Source: Microbacterium sp. STN6 (GTDB lineage: Bacteria > Actinomycetota > Actinomycetes > Actinomycetales > Microbacteriaceae). From it: 64,000 nucleotides of DNA. Below, in pieces: positions 49,749-59,700 of this stretch. The first letter of the stretch is position 1, and the number at the start of each line of letters is the position of its first letter. Position numbers and translations under genes: made by a program. The notes beneath the pieces are model-generated. The model was not told where the DNA came from and did no database searches. It was given only the letters and a program-made list of their open reading frames with translations. Where the stretch lies: the NCBI RefSeq assembly GCF_026410545.1, contig NZ_JAPMIT010000003.1:186001-250000 (forward strand), given 5' to 3'.

Positions 49749-51278
49749 TTATCGCCGGTCAGCTTCCTGCGTCAATGCCCTCCAGCGTAACCCTCGGATG
49801 CGCCGCGCCGCCTGTATCGAGTCCGGAACGACCTGCGCGAGCCCGGTGCCCGTCAGCCAGGCCCCGGTCACCTCGATTCCCTCCAGTTCGTCGACGGCGG
49901 CCCGAACCGCGTCGATGCGGGCGCGCTGACCCAGCGCCGCGAACGGCAGCGCGTTGCGCCAGCGGGTGCGCGCGAACCCGGCCAGCATGGATTCCTCGAG
50001 CGGCATGTCGGTGAGCGCCGCCGCGTCACGCAGGGCGAGGGCGCGCAGCTCGGCATCCGTCATGCTGGTGGTCACGTTCTGCTGCCCGGCCCTGCCATAG
50101 GAGAGGCGCAGCACGTGCCTTCCCGCGCCAGCCCGCTGTGCGAGCCACGCCCACTTCGCCGTCGAGTGGGTCATGGCCTTGGCAGCGACCGTCTCGTGCG
50201 CATCCTCCGCGACGAGCAGGCCGGTCCCACGCGGGGCTGCATCGAGGGCCGGCGCGTCGAGCACGAGTGTCACGATCTCGACGCTCGTCGGTGCGGGCCA
50301 GTCGAGCTCAGCAACGTTCTCAAGAGTCGCGGATGCCGCCCTCAGCACCTCGAGCGACACCCCGCCCGGCGCCGCGACGAGAACCGCATCGGCCGGCAGC
50401 ACCTCGCCGTCAGCAAGCTCGACGAGCCACGCGGCCTGCTCGTCTGCAGCCCCCTCGCCGTCGGCCGCCAGCCCCGGCCGCACGGCCGTCGCCGCGACGC
50501 CGAGGCGGATGCGGCCCCCACGCCGCTCCAGATCCTCCACGAGCGCCTCGGCCAGCCGCCACATGCCGCCGTCGATGCCGGCCACCGCCGACCCCGGCTT
50601 GGTGCCCCCGGTTGCGTCTCGGCCCGTTGCCCCGGCGCCGCGCAGCTCCGCCACCGCGCCCGAGAGCGAGCCCGCCCTCGTGAGCGCGCCGTTCAGGCCG
50701 GGCGCCACCACTCCGATATCCAGTTCGTCGGGGCTCGCCGAGTACACGCCGCCCGCCACGGGCGCGACGAGCCGATCGTAGACAGCGCGCCCCATGCGCC
50801 GACGCACGAGAGCGCCAAGATTGTGCTCACGGCCGATCTTCATCACGGGCATGAGCCGGTCGAGGTACGCACGCAACGCGCCACCCCAGCCGATGGCGCG
50901 CACGACATCGCTTGCCAGGGGCGAGCCGGGGATGCCGAGCAGGCCCGCCTTCGGCATGGGCACCGTGCGATCGGCCAGGCGCAGCCAGGCGCCGGCTGGG
51001 TTTGGCCCCACGATATCGTCGGCGAGCCCGAGGCTCGACAGCAGTTCGGCGACGCTGCCGCCGCGCGTCGCGAAGCTCTCGGCGCCCACGTCGAGACGCA
51101 GGCCCGCGACGTCACGCGAGGCGACGCTGCCGCCGGCGGCATCCGCTGCTTCGATGACCGTGACGTCGAAGCCGACTCGCGCGCACTCGCGTGCCGCGAC
51201 GAGGCCCGCCACGCCGGCGCCGATGACGACAACGCGGGTGGCGCGGGTTGAGGCGAGCGGCTCGCTCTCTTCTGCCAT
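49749..51278 (-). CDS. hemY: Coproporphyrinogen III oxidase (HemY/CgoX)
   Basis: The oxygen-dependent FAD enzyme oxidises coproporphyrinogen III to coproporphyrin III in Gram-positive bacteria. The 509-residue protein has the FAD fold VVVIGAGVAGLVAARECARVG, then GLRLDVGAESFATRGGSV, LVAPVAGGVYSASPDELDI and a C-terminal GIEVTGAWLTGTGLAQVVPD. ATG 51278 overlaps the hemE stop by one base. In this window hemY, hemH and hemQ together show the coproporphyrin-dependent branch. Confidence 0.93.
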   Translation of the reverse strand: MAEESEPLASTRATRVVVIGAGVAGLVAARECARVGFDVTVIEAADAAGGSVASRDVAGLRLDVGAESFATRGGSVAELLSSLGLADDIVGPNPAGAWLRLADRTVPMPKAGLLGIPGSPLASDVVRAIGWGGALRAYLDRLMPVMKIGREHNLGALVRRRMGRAVYDRLVAPVAGGVYSASPDELDIGVVAPGLNGALTRAGSLSGAVAELRGAGATGRDATGGTKPGSAVAGIDGGMWRLAEALVEDLERRGGRIRLGVAATAVRPGLAADGEGAADEQAAWLVELADGEVLPADAVLVAAPGGVSLEVLRAASATLENVAELDWPAPTSVEIVTLVLDAPALDAAPRGTGLLVAEDAHETVAAKAMTHSTAKWAWLAQRAGAGRHVLRLSYGRAGQQNVTTSMTDAELRALALRDAAALTDMPLEESMLAGFARTRWRNALPFAALGQRARIDAVRAAVDELEGIEVTGAWLTGTGLAQVVPDSIQAARRIRGLRWRALTQEADRR

Positions 51279-52435
51279 CAGTCGAGCCCATGCACGAGCT
51301 CGACCAGCCGCGTGAGCACGCCGGGATCGGTGTCGGGCGGAACCCCGTGGCCGAGGTTCAGAACGTGGGCGGGGGCGCTCGCACCCCGCTCGATGACATC
51401 GCGCACGTGCTGCTCGAGCACACTCCAGGGGGCGCCGAGCATGGCAGGGTCGACGTTGCCCTGCAGCGGCACCGAGTGGCCCAGCCGCCGGCTCGCCTCG
51501 TCGAGCGGGATGCGGTAGTCGACGCCGATCACGTCGGCGCCGGTGTCGCGCATGGCCTTCAGCAGCTCGCCCGTACCGACCCCGAAGTGCACGAGCGGAA
51601 CGTTGCGCGCGCCGCCCTCGGCGTCATACGTGAGGCCGCGCACGTGCTCGAGCGCGCGCGTCGACGCGGGGGCGACGTGCTTGGCGTAATCATCGAGCGA
51701 GAGCGAGCCCGCCCACGAGTCGAACAGCTGTGCCGCGCTCGCGCCCGCGAGCACCTGGGCACGCAGGAACGCGCCCGTGACGTCGGCGCACCAGCGCATG
51801 AGCGCCTGCCATGACTCCGGGTCGGCGTGCATGAGGGTGCGGGCGCGCAGGTGGTCCTTCGACGGGCCGCCCTCCACCAGGTACGCCGCGAGCGTGAACG
51901 GTGCACCGCCGAACCCGATGAGCGGTGTCGGCCCCAGCTGATCGACCGTTCGCCGCACGCCCTCGATCACGGGGCCGAGCGGGCCGCACACGTCATCCGG
52001 CGCGAGCGCCGCCGGGTCGGCCGCCGTCAGCCTCGCCACGTCGGAGGCCGTGCGGACGGGCCGCTCGAGCACCGGCCCGCGGCCCGGCACAATGTCGACC
52101 GCGACCCCCGCCAGCCGCAGGGGCACCACGATGTCGCTGAAGAAAATGGCCGCGTCCACCCCGTGCCTGCGCACCGGCTGCAGCGTGATCTCGCTGGCCA
52201 TCTGTGGGTCGAGGCAGGCATCGAGCATGGCGGTGCCCTCGCGCAGGGCGCGGTATTCGGGCAGCGACCGCCCGGCCTGTCGCATGAACCACACGGGGGG
52301 CTGCGGCATCCGCTCGCCCTGGTAGGCGCGAATGAGCGGTGCGGCGGCAGTGACCCCCCGAGACAGCGGATGCGCAGCGCCGAGCGCTGCGGTCGCGGGC
52401 TGGTCGTGGGGGTCGGCACTCACGTCGCTACTCAC
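51278..52435 (-). CDS. hemE: Uroporphyrinogen decarboxylase
   Basis: HemE decarboxylates uroporphyrinogen III to coproporphyrinogen III. The 385-residue protein has both signatures: PVWFMRQAGRSLPEYR near 47-62, and GFGGAPFTLAAYLVEG; the catalytic Asp lies in AIFFSDIVVPL. 'HVLNLGHGVPPDTDPGVLTRLVELV' closes the barrel. Start is GTG 52435 (MSSDVSADP); a GTG four codons later is possible. It is divergent from hemA. A weak -10-like GAGAAT lies six bases upstream. Confidence 0.95.
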   Translation of the reverse strand: MSSDVSADPHDQPATAALGAAHPLSRGVTAAAPLIRAYQGERMPQPPVWFMRQAGRSLPEYRALREGTAMLDACLDPQMASEITLQPVRRHGVDAAIFFSDIVVPLRLAGVAVDIVPGRGPVLERPVRTASDVARLTAADPAALAPDDVCGPLGPVIEGVRRTVDQLGPTPLIGFGGAPFTLAAYLVEGGPSKDHLRARTLMHADPESWQALMRWCADVTGAFLRAQVLAGASAAQLFDSWAGSLSLDDYAKHVAPASTRALEHVRGLTYDAEGGARNVPLVHFGVGTGELLKAMRDTGADVIGVDYRIPLDEASRRLGHSVPLQGNVDPAMLGAPWSVLEQHVRDVIERGASAPAHVLNLGHGVPPDTDPGVLTRLVELVHGLD

Positions 52436-52537
52436 GCGCCGATTCTCTCAAACACCGCTGGGAGAAGCGTCGCCACCGCTGCCAGAGGCGTCGCCAACAT
52501 GAGAGGCGCTCGATTCGAGGTCGGTCGTTCGCGAGCG

Positions 52538-52543
52538 TAGTCT
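52538..52543 (+). promoter_or_regulatory. -10 box of hemA
   Basis: TAGTCT, six bases before the hemA GTG at 52550; leaderless arrangement. The 114-base spacer to hemE also contains a small direct repeat of GCGTCGCCA. Confidence 0.58.
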
Positions 52544-52549
52544 CATTGC

Positions 52550-53896
52550 GTGCTTCTGTGCTTCACCTCGAGTCATCGCACAGCCGGCTTCGACATGCTC
52601 GAACGGCTGGAACGGCGCGCACCCGAAGTGGCAGCAGCGATCGCCTCTCGAGACGAGCTCGTCAACGGCAGCGTCGTGCTCGCCACGTGCAACCGCTTCG
52701 AGGCGTACCTCGACATCGACGAGCCGCTCACGGGTGAGAAGGCTGCCGCCGTCGCGGCGGTTCTCGAAGCAGTGGGTCAGGCCACGGACATCGGCACGGA
52801 TGAGCTGCGCGAGGCGAGTGCCGTCAAGTGCGGCGACGACGCCGCGGCGCACCTCTTCGCGGTCTCGAGCGGGCTCGAATCGGTGGTCGTCGGCGAAGGG
52901 GAGATCGCGGGGCAGGTGCGGCGCGCGCTCGAATCGGCGCGCTCGAATGGCACCGTGACGAGCGAACTCGAGCGCCTCTTCCAGGACGCCTCGCGCACCT
53001 CTCGGGGCGTGAAGAATCGTACGGGCATCACGAGCGCCGGCCGCTCGGTTGTGCGCCTCGCGCTTGATATGGCCGAGAGCCGGGTGACCGACTGGGCGCG
53101 CACGCGGGTGCTGCTCGTCGGAACCGGTGCATACGCTGGCGCCAGCCTCGCTGCGCTGCGCGATCGCGGGGTCACCGACGTGCGGGTGTACTCGCGCACG
53201 GGCCGCGCGCACAAGTTCGCGGCGACGCACGACATCGACCACGTGCCCGGCGACGGCCTCGCGGAGGCGGTCGCCGCATCCGATCTCGTGGTGACCTGCA
53301 GTGTCGCGCCCACCGTGATTCTCGACGCGTCACTCGTGTCGGCGGCCACCCACATCGCCGGCGCACTCGAGCGGCGCCTCGTGATCGACCTGGGCCTGCC
53401 GCGCAACGTGGACCCTGCCGTCGCCCTCATCGACGGCGTCGAACTGCTCGACCTCGAAACCATCTCGAAGCACGCGCCACTGGCCGAGCTGAACGCAACC
53501 GACGAGGCGCGCGCACTCGTGGGCGAGGCCGTCGCCGAGTTCCAGGCCAAGGCGGCCGAGCAGGCGGTGACACCCGCCCTCGTTGCGCTTCGCCGGCACG
53601 TGTTCGATGTGCTCGACGGCGAGATCGAGTGGGCCAGGCGCCGAGGGGACTCGAGCGCCGAGACCGAGGCGGCGCTGCGCCACCTCGCCGGCGTGCTGCT
53701 GCACACGCCGTCGGTGCGGGCTCGCGAGCTCGCCCGCGGCGGCGAGGCCGACGCGTTCATCGACGGCGTGGCCGCGCTCTTCGGCGTCGAGGCGGATGCC
53801 GCTGCCGCTGCAGCTGCGGACACCGACGGGGCCGCCGCTGCGGACACCACCGCTGCCGCCGCCGGGTCTTACATCAGGAACACCGCCGCATCCTGA
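52550..53896 (+). CDS. hemA: Glutamyl-tRNA reductase
   Basis: HemA starts tetrapyrrole synthesis by reducing glutamyl-tRNA. The 448-residue protein has catalytic C47 in [12 protein letters not shown], the substrate-binding [19 protein letters not shown] block, the NADPH domain ([21 protein letters not shown]) and a C-terminal dimerisation helix. The last 35 residues are Ala/Asp/Thr repeats (about 412-440), coded by repetitive DNA. GTG 52550 is fixed by its position after the -10 box and by the family N-terminus [10 protein letters not shown]. Divergent from hemE. Confidence 0.95.
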   Translation: MLLCFTSSHRTAGFDMLERLERRAPEVAAAIASRDELVNGSVVLATCNRFEAYLDIDEPLTGEKAAAVAAVLEAVGQATDIGTDELREASAVKCGDDAAAHLFAVSSGLESVVVGEGEIAGQVRRALESARSNGTVTSELERLFQDASRTSRGVKNRTGITSAGRSVVRLALDMAESRVTDWARTRVLLVGTGAYAGASLAALRDRGVTDVRVYSRTGRAHKFAATHDIDHVPGDGLAEAVAASDLVVTCSVAPTVILDASLVSAATHIAGALERRLVIDLGLPRNVDPAVALIDGVELLDLETISKHAPLAELNATDEARALVGEAVAEFQAKAAEQAVTPALVALRRHVFDVLDGEIEWARRRGDSSAETEAALRHLAGVLLHTPSVRARELARGGEADAFIDGVAALFGVEADAAAAAAADTDGAAAADTTAAAAGSYIRNTAAS

Positions 53897-53920
53897 CGGC
53901 ACGCGACAAGGGAGATGCAC

Positions 53921-54538
53921 GTGAGCAATGACGCACACACCACGGCGCTGACCGGCCTGCCCTACGAGGCCGAGCAGCTGACCACCGACCGCCTGCTGCT
54001 GCGGCCCCTCATGGAGGAGGACCTCGAGACGGCCCAGTCGTACCGCCAGCGCGAGGGCGTGGGCGTGGCACGCTACCTGCTCTGGGAGGTGCACGAGCGC
54101 GAGCAGGCCGAGGAGCCGTTCGCCCGCCGACGCGCCCGCCGACGCCTGGAGCGCGACGGCGACGGCCTCGTCTTCGCCGTCGAGCTGCGTGGCGACGAGG
54201 GCGGCGCGGGCCGGGTCATCGGCGACATGAGCGTCTTTCTGAAGAGCGCAGCGGATGCGCAGGTCGAGGTCGGCTGGGTGTTCCACCCGGCCGTGCACGG
54301 TCGCGGCTACGCCACCGAGGCGGCCGAGGCCCTGCTGCGCCTGTGCTTCGACACGCTGGGCGCGCACCGCGTGGTCGCCGAGCTCGACCCGCGCAACGAG
54401 GCGTCGGCCCGGCTCTGCGACTCGCTCGGCATGCGCCGCGAGGGCCACTACATCGAGAGCGCCCTCGTCGACGATGCCTGGGTCGACAGCTGCATCCACG
54501 CGATCCTCGACCGCGAGTTCCGCGCGCTGCACGCGTAA
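53921..54538 (+). CDS. GNAT-family N-acetyltransferase (RimJ/RimL-type)
   Basis: The 205-residue protein has the GNAT_3 layout: LTTDRLLLRPLMEEDLETAQ at the start, 'VIGDMSVFLKSAADAQVEVGWVF', acetyl-CoA loop PAVHGRGYATEAAEALLRLC and HRVVAELDPRNEASARLCDSLGM. Typical of RimJ/RimL and drug-modifying acetyltransferases; the acceptor is unknown. GTG 53921 is chosen over ATG 53915 because AGGGAG lies six bases upstream of the GTG. Downstream of hemA by about 24 bases and perhaps co-transcribed. Confidence 0.87.
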   Translation: MSNDAHTTALTGLPYEAEQLTTDRLLLRPLMEEDLETAQSYRQREGVGVARYLLWEVHEREQAEEPFARRRARRRLERDGDGLVFAVELRGDEGGAGRVIGDMSVFLKSAADAQVEVGWVFHPAVHGRGYATEAAEALLRLCFDTLGAHRVVAELDPRNEASARLCDSLGMRREGHYIESALVDDAWVDSCIHAILDREFRALHA

Positions 54539-54555
54539 GACGGCAGTACCCCTGC

Positions 54556-56100
54556 TCAGTACCCCTGCGGCTGCGTGAACAGTCCCTCCGGGTCGTACTT
54601 GCTTGCGACCGCGGCGAGCTGGGGCGCGTTGTCACCGAAGTAGGCGGTGGCGGGATCGTCGATGCGCGCATCCGCGTAATTGACGTACGCCCAGTCGCCC
54701 CAGTGCGGCCGCATCGCCTCGCGGAACCCGCGCACGTACGCAAAGTACGGGTCGGCCGCGGCGCCGGTGTCGAACGTCGACGTGTACTGCACGGTGGCGA
54801 GCGCCTTGCGGTGCACGAACGCGGTTGCATCAGGGGACACGGATGCCGCCGCACCGCCCAGCGCGTCGAGGGAGACCCCGCCCTCCACCATGCCATCCAC
54901 CTTCTGGGCGGCCTGTGCCTGCGCGAGCAGGTCGTCAATGCCTGCCGCGTCGAGCCTGTCGTACGCCACGTGCGAGGTGTTGGCGAACGGCTCTCGGGTG
55001 AGGGCGCCGCCCGGGCCCGTGTTGCAGGCGTCGAGGGCGACGCCCGCGCATCCGGCGTACCGCATCATGGCGTCTCGATACGTGTGCGTGCCCGCGCTCT
55101 GCGAGGCGGGCCGGCTGCCGACCGCGTCGAAGAACGGCGCCACGTGCGCGTCGAGCCCGCTCTCGTCGCCGAGCCAGGTTCCCGAGACGCTGAGGCCCAG
55201 GGTGTCGGGATGCCGCGAGCCGCCCAGGATCTTCAGTGTCGACCACAGCTTGGGATCTGCCGTCGGCGCCCAGTTCTGCCACGCGTCGATCACAGCCGCC
55301 GCCTGCTCGATGGGCCAGGAGAGGGCGAACATGGTGACCTGCGGGGCGCGCACGGTCGCGAACGTGAGCGCGGTGACGACGCCCAGGTGCCCACCGCCCC
55401 CGCCCCGGCAGGCCCAGAAGAGGTCGGAGTCGTTGTTCGCGTCGACGTGCCGGATCGTGCCGTCGGCCGTGACGATCTCGACCGACTTCAGGGCGTCGCA
55501 CGTGAGCCCGTACGCGCGCGTCATGACGCCGACGCCGCCGCCGAGGGTGAGCCCGGAGACACCGACCGTGGCGCAGGAGCCGGCGGCGATGGCGCGGCCC
55601 GCGTCGCCGAGGCCGCCGTAGACGAGGGAGAGCGGCGCACCGGCACCGATGGTGGCGCTCCTGTCGCCGTTGAGCGTCACCTGGGCGAGATTGCGCGTGT
55701 CGATGACGAGTGAGGCGGGCATGCCGGTGCCCGGCGCGCCGCCGGACGAGAAGCCGGTGTAGCTGTGGCCGCCGCTGCGAATGGCGAGCGGTACGTCGTA
55801 GCGGCCGGCGAACCGCAGCGCCGCCTGCACGTCGGCGGCGCTTGCCACCGTGAGCACGGCGAGCGGCCGCGCGGCATCGTACGCCGGGTTCTCGGTGAGC
55901 TTCGCGCGCCCGTAGCCCGTGTCCCCGGGGCGGAGCAGAGGGCCCGTGACCGACCGTTCGAGCGCCGCCCAGTCGGGCCTGCGCGCGGTGGGTGTCGCGC
56001 TCGGGGAGGGCTGCGGGCGGGTCGGGGCGCATCCGGCCAGCAGGGTGACGGCACCCGCCGCCCCCATGGCCAGCACGGATCGACGGGTCAGCTCGGCCAT
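54556..56100 (-). CDS. Exported FAD-linked oxidase, BBE type, Tat lipoprotein
   Basis: The 514-residue protein starts MAELTRRSVLAMGAAGAVTL with a twin-arginine-like TRRSVL and a lipobox LLAGC, so it is probably folded with its flavin, exported by Tat and lipid-anchored. FAD domain: RSGGHSYTGFS with the covalent-flavin His, 'GGLTLGGGVGVMTRAYGL'-type loop, and a C-terminal BBE tail (WAYVNYADARIDDP ... KYDPEGLFTQPQGY). Likely oxidises a sugar or alcohol outside the membrane. The second BBE protein at 4091-5497 lacks the signal. Convergent with the GNAT gene. Confidence 0.88.
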   Translation of the reverse strand: MAELTRRSVLAMGAAGAVTLLAGCAPTRPQPSPSATPTARRPDWAALERSVTGPLLRPGDTGYGRAKLTENPAYDAARPLAVLTVASAADVQAALRFAGRYDVPLAIRSGGHSYTGFSSGGAPGTGMPASLVIDTRNLAQVTLNGDRSATIGAGAPLSLVYGGLGDAGRAIAAGSCATVGVSGLTLGGGVGVMTRAYGLTCDALKSVEIVTADGTIRHVDANNDSDLFWACRGGGGGHLGVVTALTFATVRAPQVTMFALSWPIEQAAAVIDAWQNWAPTADPKLWSTLKILGGSRHPDTLGLSVSGTWLGDESGLDAHVAPFFDAVGSRPASQSAGTHTYRDAMMRYAGCAGVALDACNTGPGGALTREPFANTSHVAYDRLDAAGIDDLLAQAQAAQKVDGMVEGGVSLDALGGAAASVSPDATAFVHRKALATVQYTSTFDTGAAADPYFAYVRGFREAMRPHWGDWAYVNYADARIDDPATAYFGDNAPQLAAVASKYDPEGLFTQPQGY

Positions 56101-56154
56101 GCCGCCATGTTACGCAGGTCGCGCCCTCACCTCAGGCCCACCCCAGCTATCACC

Positions 56155-56901
56155 TCAGGCCGCCGCGAGCCGGGCGCGCGTCGCGTGGGTGAGATAGGGC
56201 AGGCGGATGCGGTCGCCCGGCGCAATCTCAGGGTGCGTGTCGAGCAACTCATCCACCTGGTGCAGGAGCTCGCGGCGCTCGTCGGCCGGCAGCACGATCA
56301 CGTAGCTGCGGGAGGCGACGAGGTCGAGCAGCTCGGCGCGGGTCAGCGTCTGCTCCCAGCGGGTCTCGAGGTGCTCGCTCTCGCCGAAAGGCGCTCCGAT
56401 GACGGGCAGCTCACTGTCGAGTTCGTGCTCCCGGGTGCGCGTGATGATCTCGCCGAAGCGGGACACCCAGTCGACGCTCTCATCGCGGATGTTCCACACC
56501 AGTGAGAGCGTTCCTGACGGTTTCAGAACGCGAGCCACCTCGGGCACGGCCAGGCGCGTATCGACCCAGTGCCAGGCCTGGGCCACGAGAACCGCGTCCA
56601 CGCTCGCGTCGGGAAGCGGGATGCTCTCTGCCGCGCCGGCGAGCGCGGTGACGGCGGGCAGCGCCGCGGTGAGCCGCGCGCGCATCTCAGCGAGCGGCTC
56701 GACCGCCACGACATCGAGGCCCCGTGCGACGAGGGAGCGCGTGAGCTTGCCGGTGCCCGCGGCTAGGTCGAGCACACGGGCGGCGCCTGCCGGCAGCATC
56801 CAGTCGACGGCGTCGTCTGGGTAGCCGGGGCGCCCGCGGTCGTAGGCGTCCGCGGCCTGAGAGAACGAGCGTGCGTGCGCGAGTTTGGCTGCGTCATCCA
56901 T
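56155..56901 (-). CDS. Class I SAM-dependent methyltransferase
   Basis: The 248-residue protein starts with the motif FSQAADAYDRGRPGYPDDAV common to this actinobacterial group. It then has SAM motif I VLDLAAGTGKLTRSLVARG, acidic residue VVAVEPLAEMRARL, and motif IV DAVLVAQAWHWVD followed by EVARVLKPSGTLSLVW. The methyl acceptor is unknown. ATG 56901 (MDDAAKL) has GGAG nine bases upstream; ATG 56916 is five codons upstream with a site that is too close. Confidence 0.85.
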   Translation of the reverse strand: MDDAAKLAHARSFSQAADAYDRGRPGYPDDAVDWMLPAGAARVLDLAAGTGKLTRSLVARGLDVVAVEPLAEMRARLTAALPAVTALAGAAESIPLPDASVDAVLVAQAWHWVDTRLAVPEVARVLKPSGTLSLVWNIRDESVDWVSRFGEIITRTREHELDSELPVIGAPFGESEHLETRWEQTLTRAELLDLVASRSYVIVLPADERRELLHQVDELLDTHPEIAPGDRIRLPYLTHATRARLAAA

Positions 56902-56956
56902 GTGTTCCGGCTCCATGCCTTTCAGCTTGGCAGGGTGAGCCGGTTCGTGGCAGCAA

Positions 56957-58153
56957 TCAGTGCACGCTCGTGCCGAAGAGAAGACCGAGCAGGTACGTCA
57001 CCGCCGCCGCCGCGTAGCCGATGCCCAATTGGCGCAGGGCGCGACGTACGGGCGGCGCACCGGAGAGCAGGCCCACGATGGCGCCGGTGCCGAGCAGGGA
57101 GACGCCGACGAGAATCGCCGCAACGATGATCGCGGTGAGCCCCTGAAGGCCGAAGAGGTACGGCAGCACCGGAATGATCGCGCCGGACGCGAAGAAGCAG
57201 AAGCTCGAGACGGCCGCCCCCATGCCGGTGCCGATCGCCTCGTGCTCGTCGACCTCGACTGGGTTCTCGACTGCGCTCTCGAGTGCGCTCCCGCCCGCCA
57301 CCATCGTCGGCAGGCCGTCGAGCGCAGGCGGGCCACCGAGCGCGGGCGGGCCATCGAGCGCGGGCGGGCCGTCGAGCGCAGGCGCCGCGGGCAGCGCCCC
57401 GGTCTGCAGCCGCAGCCGCGCGAGCGTCGCCTGGGCGTGCGCCTCGGCCTCCTCGCTGCTCATGCCGCGCGCGCGGTACACCAGGGCGAGCTCATTGCCG
57501 TCGATGTCGAGATGCGGCACGGCGGTCTCCGCGTGCTCGCCGGGGCGCGATGCCTCGAGCAGCTCCCGCTGCGAGCGAACCGAGACGTACTCCCCCGCGC
57601 CCATCGAGAGGGCGCCTGCCAGCAGCCCGGCGATCCCGGTGAGCAGCACGAGCTGGCTTGACACGCCCGTGGCGCCGATGCCGAGCACCAGCGAGAGATT
57701 GCTGACCAGGCCGTCGTTCGCGCCGAACACCGCGGCGCGGAAGGTGCCAGAGAGCCGCTGCCGGCCTCTGGTGGCGAGGCCACGCACGACCTCTTCGTGA
57801 ATGCGTTCGTCGGCGGCCATGGCATCCGTCGCATCCGAGTCCGCCTCGTACGGTGAGCGACCCTCGGCGCGCTGCGCCAGGGCGAGCACGAACACGGAGC
57901 CGAATCGCCGCGCGAGGAACCCGAGCATCCGCGTGCGAACGTCTCCGCGCACGGGCTTGCCGACCTCATCGCCGAGCAGCTCGAGCCAGTGCGCCTCGTG
58001 CCGCCCTTCTGCCTCGGCGAGAGCGAGCAGGATCTCGCGTTCCTCGCCTTCCCGGCGCCGGGCGAGGTCACGGTAGACGGATGCCTCGGCTCGCTCATCG
58101 GCCAGATACCGCCGCCACCTCCGCACCTGCGCACGAGTGGGACCGCTGGTCAT
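56957..58153 (-). CDS. Ferritin-like / VIT1 (CCC1-type) membrane metal transporter
   Basis: The 398-residue fusion has an N-terminal ferritin-like rubrerythrin-type domain (about 10-120; YLADERAEASVYRDLARRRE, EAEGRHEAHWLELLG, ADERIHEEVVR) with Glu/His metal ligands. A VIT1/CCC1 domain with five membrane helices follows (GTFRAAVFGANDGLVSNLSL, GALSMGAGEYVSV, ASGAIIPVLPYLFG). The family stores or exports iron or manganese. Between helices lies an acidic loop plus four PALDGP-type hexapeptides coded by an 18-bp tandem repeat. ATG 58153 follows GGAGG. Confidence 0.9.
   Translation of the reverse strand: MTSGPTRAQVRRWRRYLADERAEASVYRDLARRREGEEREILLALAEAEGRHEAHWLELLGDEVGKPVRGDVRTRMLGFLARRFGSVFVLALAQRAEGRSPYEADSDATDAMAADERIHEEVVRGLATRGRQRLSGTFRAAVFGANDGLVSNLSLVLGIGATGVSSQLVLLTGIAGLLAGALSMGAGEYVSVRSQRELLEASRPGEHAETAVPHLDIDGNELALVYRARGMSSEEAEAHAQATLARLRLQTGALPAAPALDGPPALDGPPALGGPPALDGLPTMVAGGSALESAVENPVEVDEHEAIGTGMGAAVSSFCFFASGAIIPVLPYLFGLQGLTAIIVAAILVGVSLLGTGAIVGLLSGAPPVRRALRQLGIGYAAAAVTYLLGLLFGTSVH
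57314..57385. repeat. 18-bp tandem repeat in the VIT1-type gene
   Basis: Four units begin at 57314, 57332, 57350 and 57368, each like GCCRTCGAGCGCGGGCGG, encoding PALDGP in frame. Located in a cytosolic loop of the protein. Confidence 0.9.
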
Positions 58154-58177
58154 GACACTGCCTCCGCGGAGCCTGGG

Positions 58178-59563
58178 TCAGGCCCCGAGCAGCCGCACGG
58201 CCAGGTACTCCTGCAGGGTGTCGAGCGGAACCCTCTCCTGGCTCATGCTGTCGCGGTCGCGCACGGTGACGGCCTTGTCATCGAGCGAGTCGAAGTCGAC
58301 GGTGACGCAGTACGGTGTGCCGATCTCGTCCTGGCGACGATAGCGGCGGCCGATGGCGCCGGCATCGTCGAAGTCGACGTTCCAGTTCTCGCGCAGGCTG
58401 GTGGCGAGTTCGCGCGCCATCGGCGAGAGGCGCTCGTTTCGGCTGAGCGGCAACACCGCCACTTTGATCGGCGCGAGCCGTGGGTCGAGGCGCAGAACCG
58501 TGCGCTTGTCGGTGCCGCCCTTCGCGTTGGGCACCTCCTCCTCGTGGTACGCGTCGACGAGGAACGCCATGAGTGAGCGGGTGAGCCCGGCTGCCGGCTC
58601 GATCACGTAGGGCACCCAGCGCTCGTTCTTCGTCTGGTCGAAGTACGAGAGGTCCTTGCCGGAGTGCTTCGCGTGGGTCGAGAGGTCGAAGTCGGTGCGG
58701 TTCGCGATGCCTTCGAGCTCGCCCCACTCGCCTCCCGTGAAGCCGAAACGGTACTCGATGTCGATGGTGCGCTTCGAGTAGTGGGAGAGCTTCTCCTTGG
58801 GGTGTTCGAACAGCCTCAGGTTCTCGGGGTCGACGCCGAGACCCGTGTACCAGGCGAAGCGGTAGTCGACCCAGTACTGGAACCACGTCTCGTCGTCGCC
58901 CGGCTCGACGAAGAACTCGAGCTCCATCTGCTCGAACTCCCGCGTGCGGAAGATGAAGTTGCCCGGCGTGATCTCGTTGCGGAAGCTCTTGCCGATCTGG
59001 CCGATGCCGAACGGCGGTTTCATGCGGGCCGCCTGCAGCACGTTGGCGAAGTTCACGAAGATGCCCTGGGCAGTCTCGGGGCGCAGGTACTGCAGACCAG
59101 ACTCGTCCTGCACCGGGCCCAGATAGGTCTGCAGCATCATGTTGAAGTCGCGCGGCGGCGTCCACTGGCCGCGCACGCCGCAGTTGGGGCAGACGATGTC
59201 GCCCATGCCGTTTTCGGGTGCGTGCCCCTTCTTGCCCTCGAAGGCTTCGATGAGGTGGTCCTCGCGGAAGCGCTTGTGGCAGTTCAGGCACTCGACGAGC
59301 GGGTCGGTGAACACACCGACATGGCCGGATGCTTCCCACACCTGCTTGGGCAGGATGACGCTCGAGTCGAGCCCGACCACGTCATCCCGGCGGGTCACCA
59401 TGTACTTCCACCACTGCCGCTTGATGTTCTCCTTCAGCTCGACGCCGAGGGGACCGTAGTCCCACGCCGAGCGGGAGCCTCCGTAGATCTCGCCCGCCTG
59501 GAAGACGAACCCTCGGTGGCGGGCGAGGGCGATGACGGCATCGAGACGTGTGGGCGCGGCCAT
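58178..59563 (-). CDS. glyS: Glycyl-tRNA synthetase (dimeric, class II)
   Basis: The 461-residue enzyme charges tRNA-Gly. It has the N-terminal [20 protein letters not shown], a zinc-binding-like pair CLNCHKRF and CPNCGVRG, class II motif 2 [20 protein letters not shown], motif 3 region [20 protein letters not shown] and an anticodon-binding domain from about 350. ATG 59563 follows GGAG; a start nine codons upstream is less likely. Essential housekeeping gene, single in this window. Confidence 0.96.
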   Translation of the reverse strand: MAAPTRLDAVIALARHRGFVFQAGEIYGGSRSAWDYGPLGVELKENIKRQWWKYMVTRRDDVVGLDSSVILPKQVWEASGHVGVFTDPLVECLNCHKRFREDHLIEAFEGKKGHAPENGMGDIVCPNCGVRGQWTPPRDFNMMLQTYLGPVQDESGLQYLRPETAQGIFVNFANVLQAARMKPPFGIGQIGKSFRNEITPGNFIFRTREFEQMELEFFVEPGDDETWFQYWVDYRFAWYTGLGVDPENLRLFEHPKEKLSHYSKRTIDIEYRFGFTGGEWGELEGIANRTDFDLSTHAKHSGKDLSYFDQTKNERWVPYVIEPAAGLTRSLMAFLVDAYHEEEVPNAKGGTDKRTVLRLDPRLAPIKVAVLPLSRNERLSPMARELATSLRENWNVDFDDAGAIGRRYRRQDEIGTPYCVTVDFDSLDDKAVTVRDRDSMSQERVPLDTLQEYLAVRLLGA

Positions 59564-59700
59564 GGTGGCTCCAATGGGTGCGGGTGGCATCCGAGCGAGT
59601 GCCCGGGCAATGGGCCCATTTTACGGGAGTTCATCGCCCGGGCCAGCCACCGGCTGTCTTGGGTGCGGATTGGGTGTGGCGGGATTGGGTGTGGCGGGAT

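Noticed and set aside
54343-55713. Plus-strand open frame of about 456 codons after the GNAT gene
   Set aside because: It starts inside the GNAT gene in another frame and is antisense to the exported flavoprotein.
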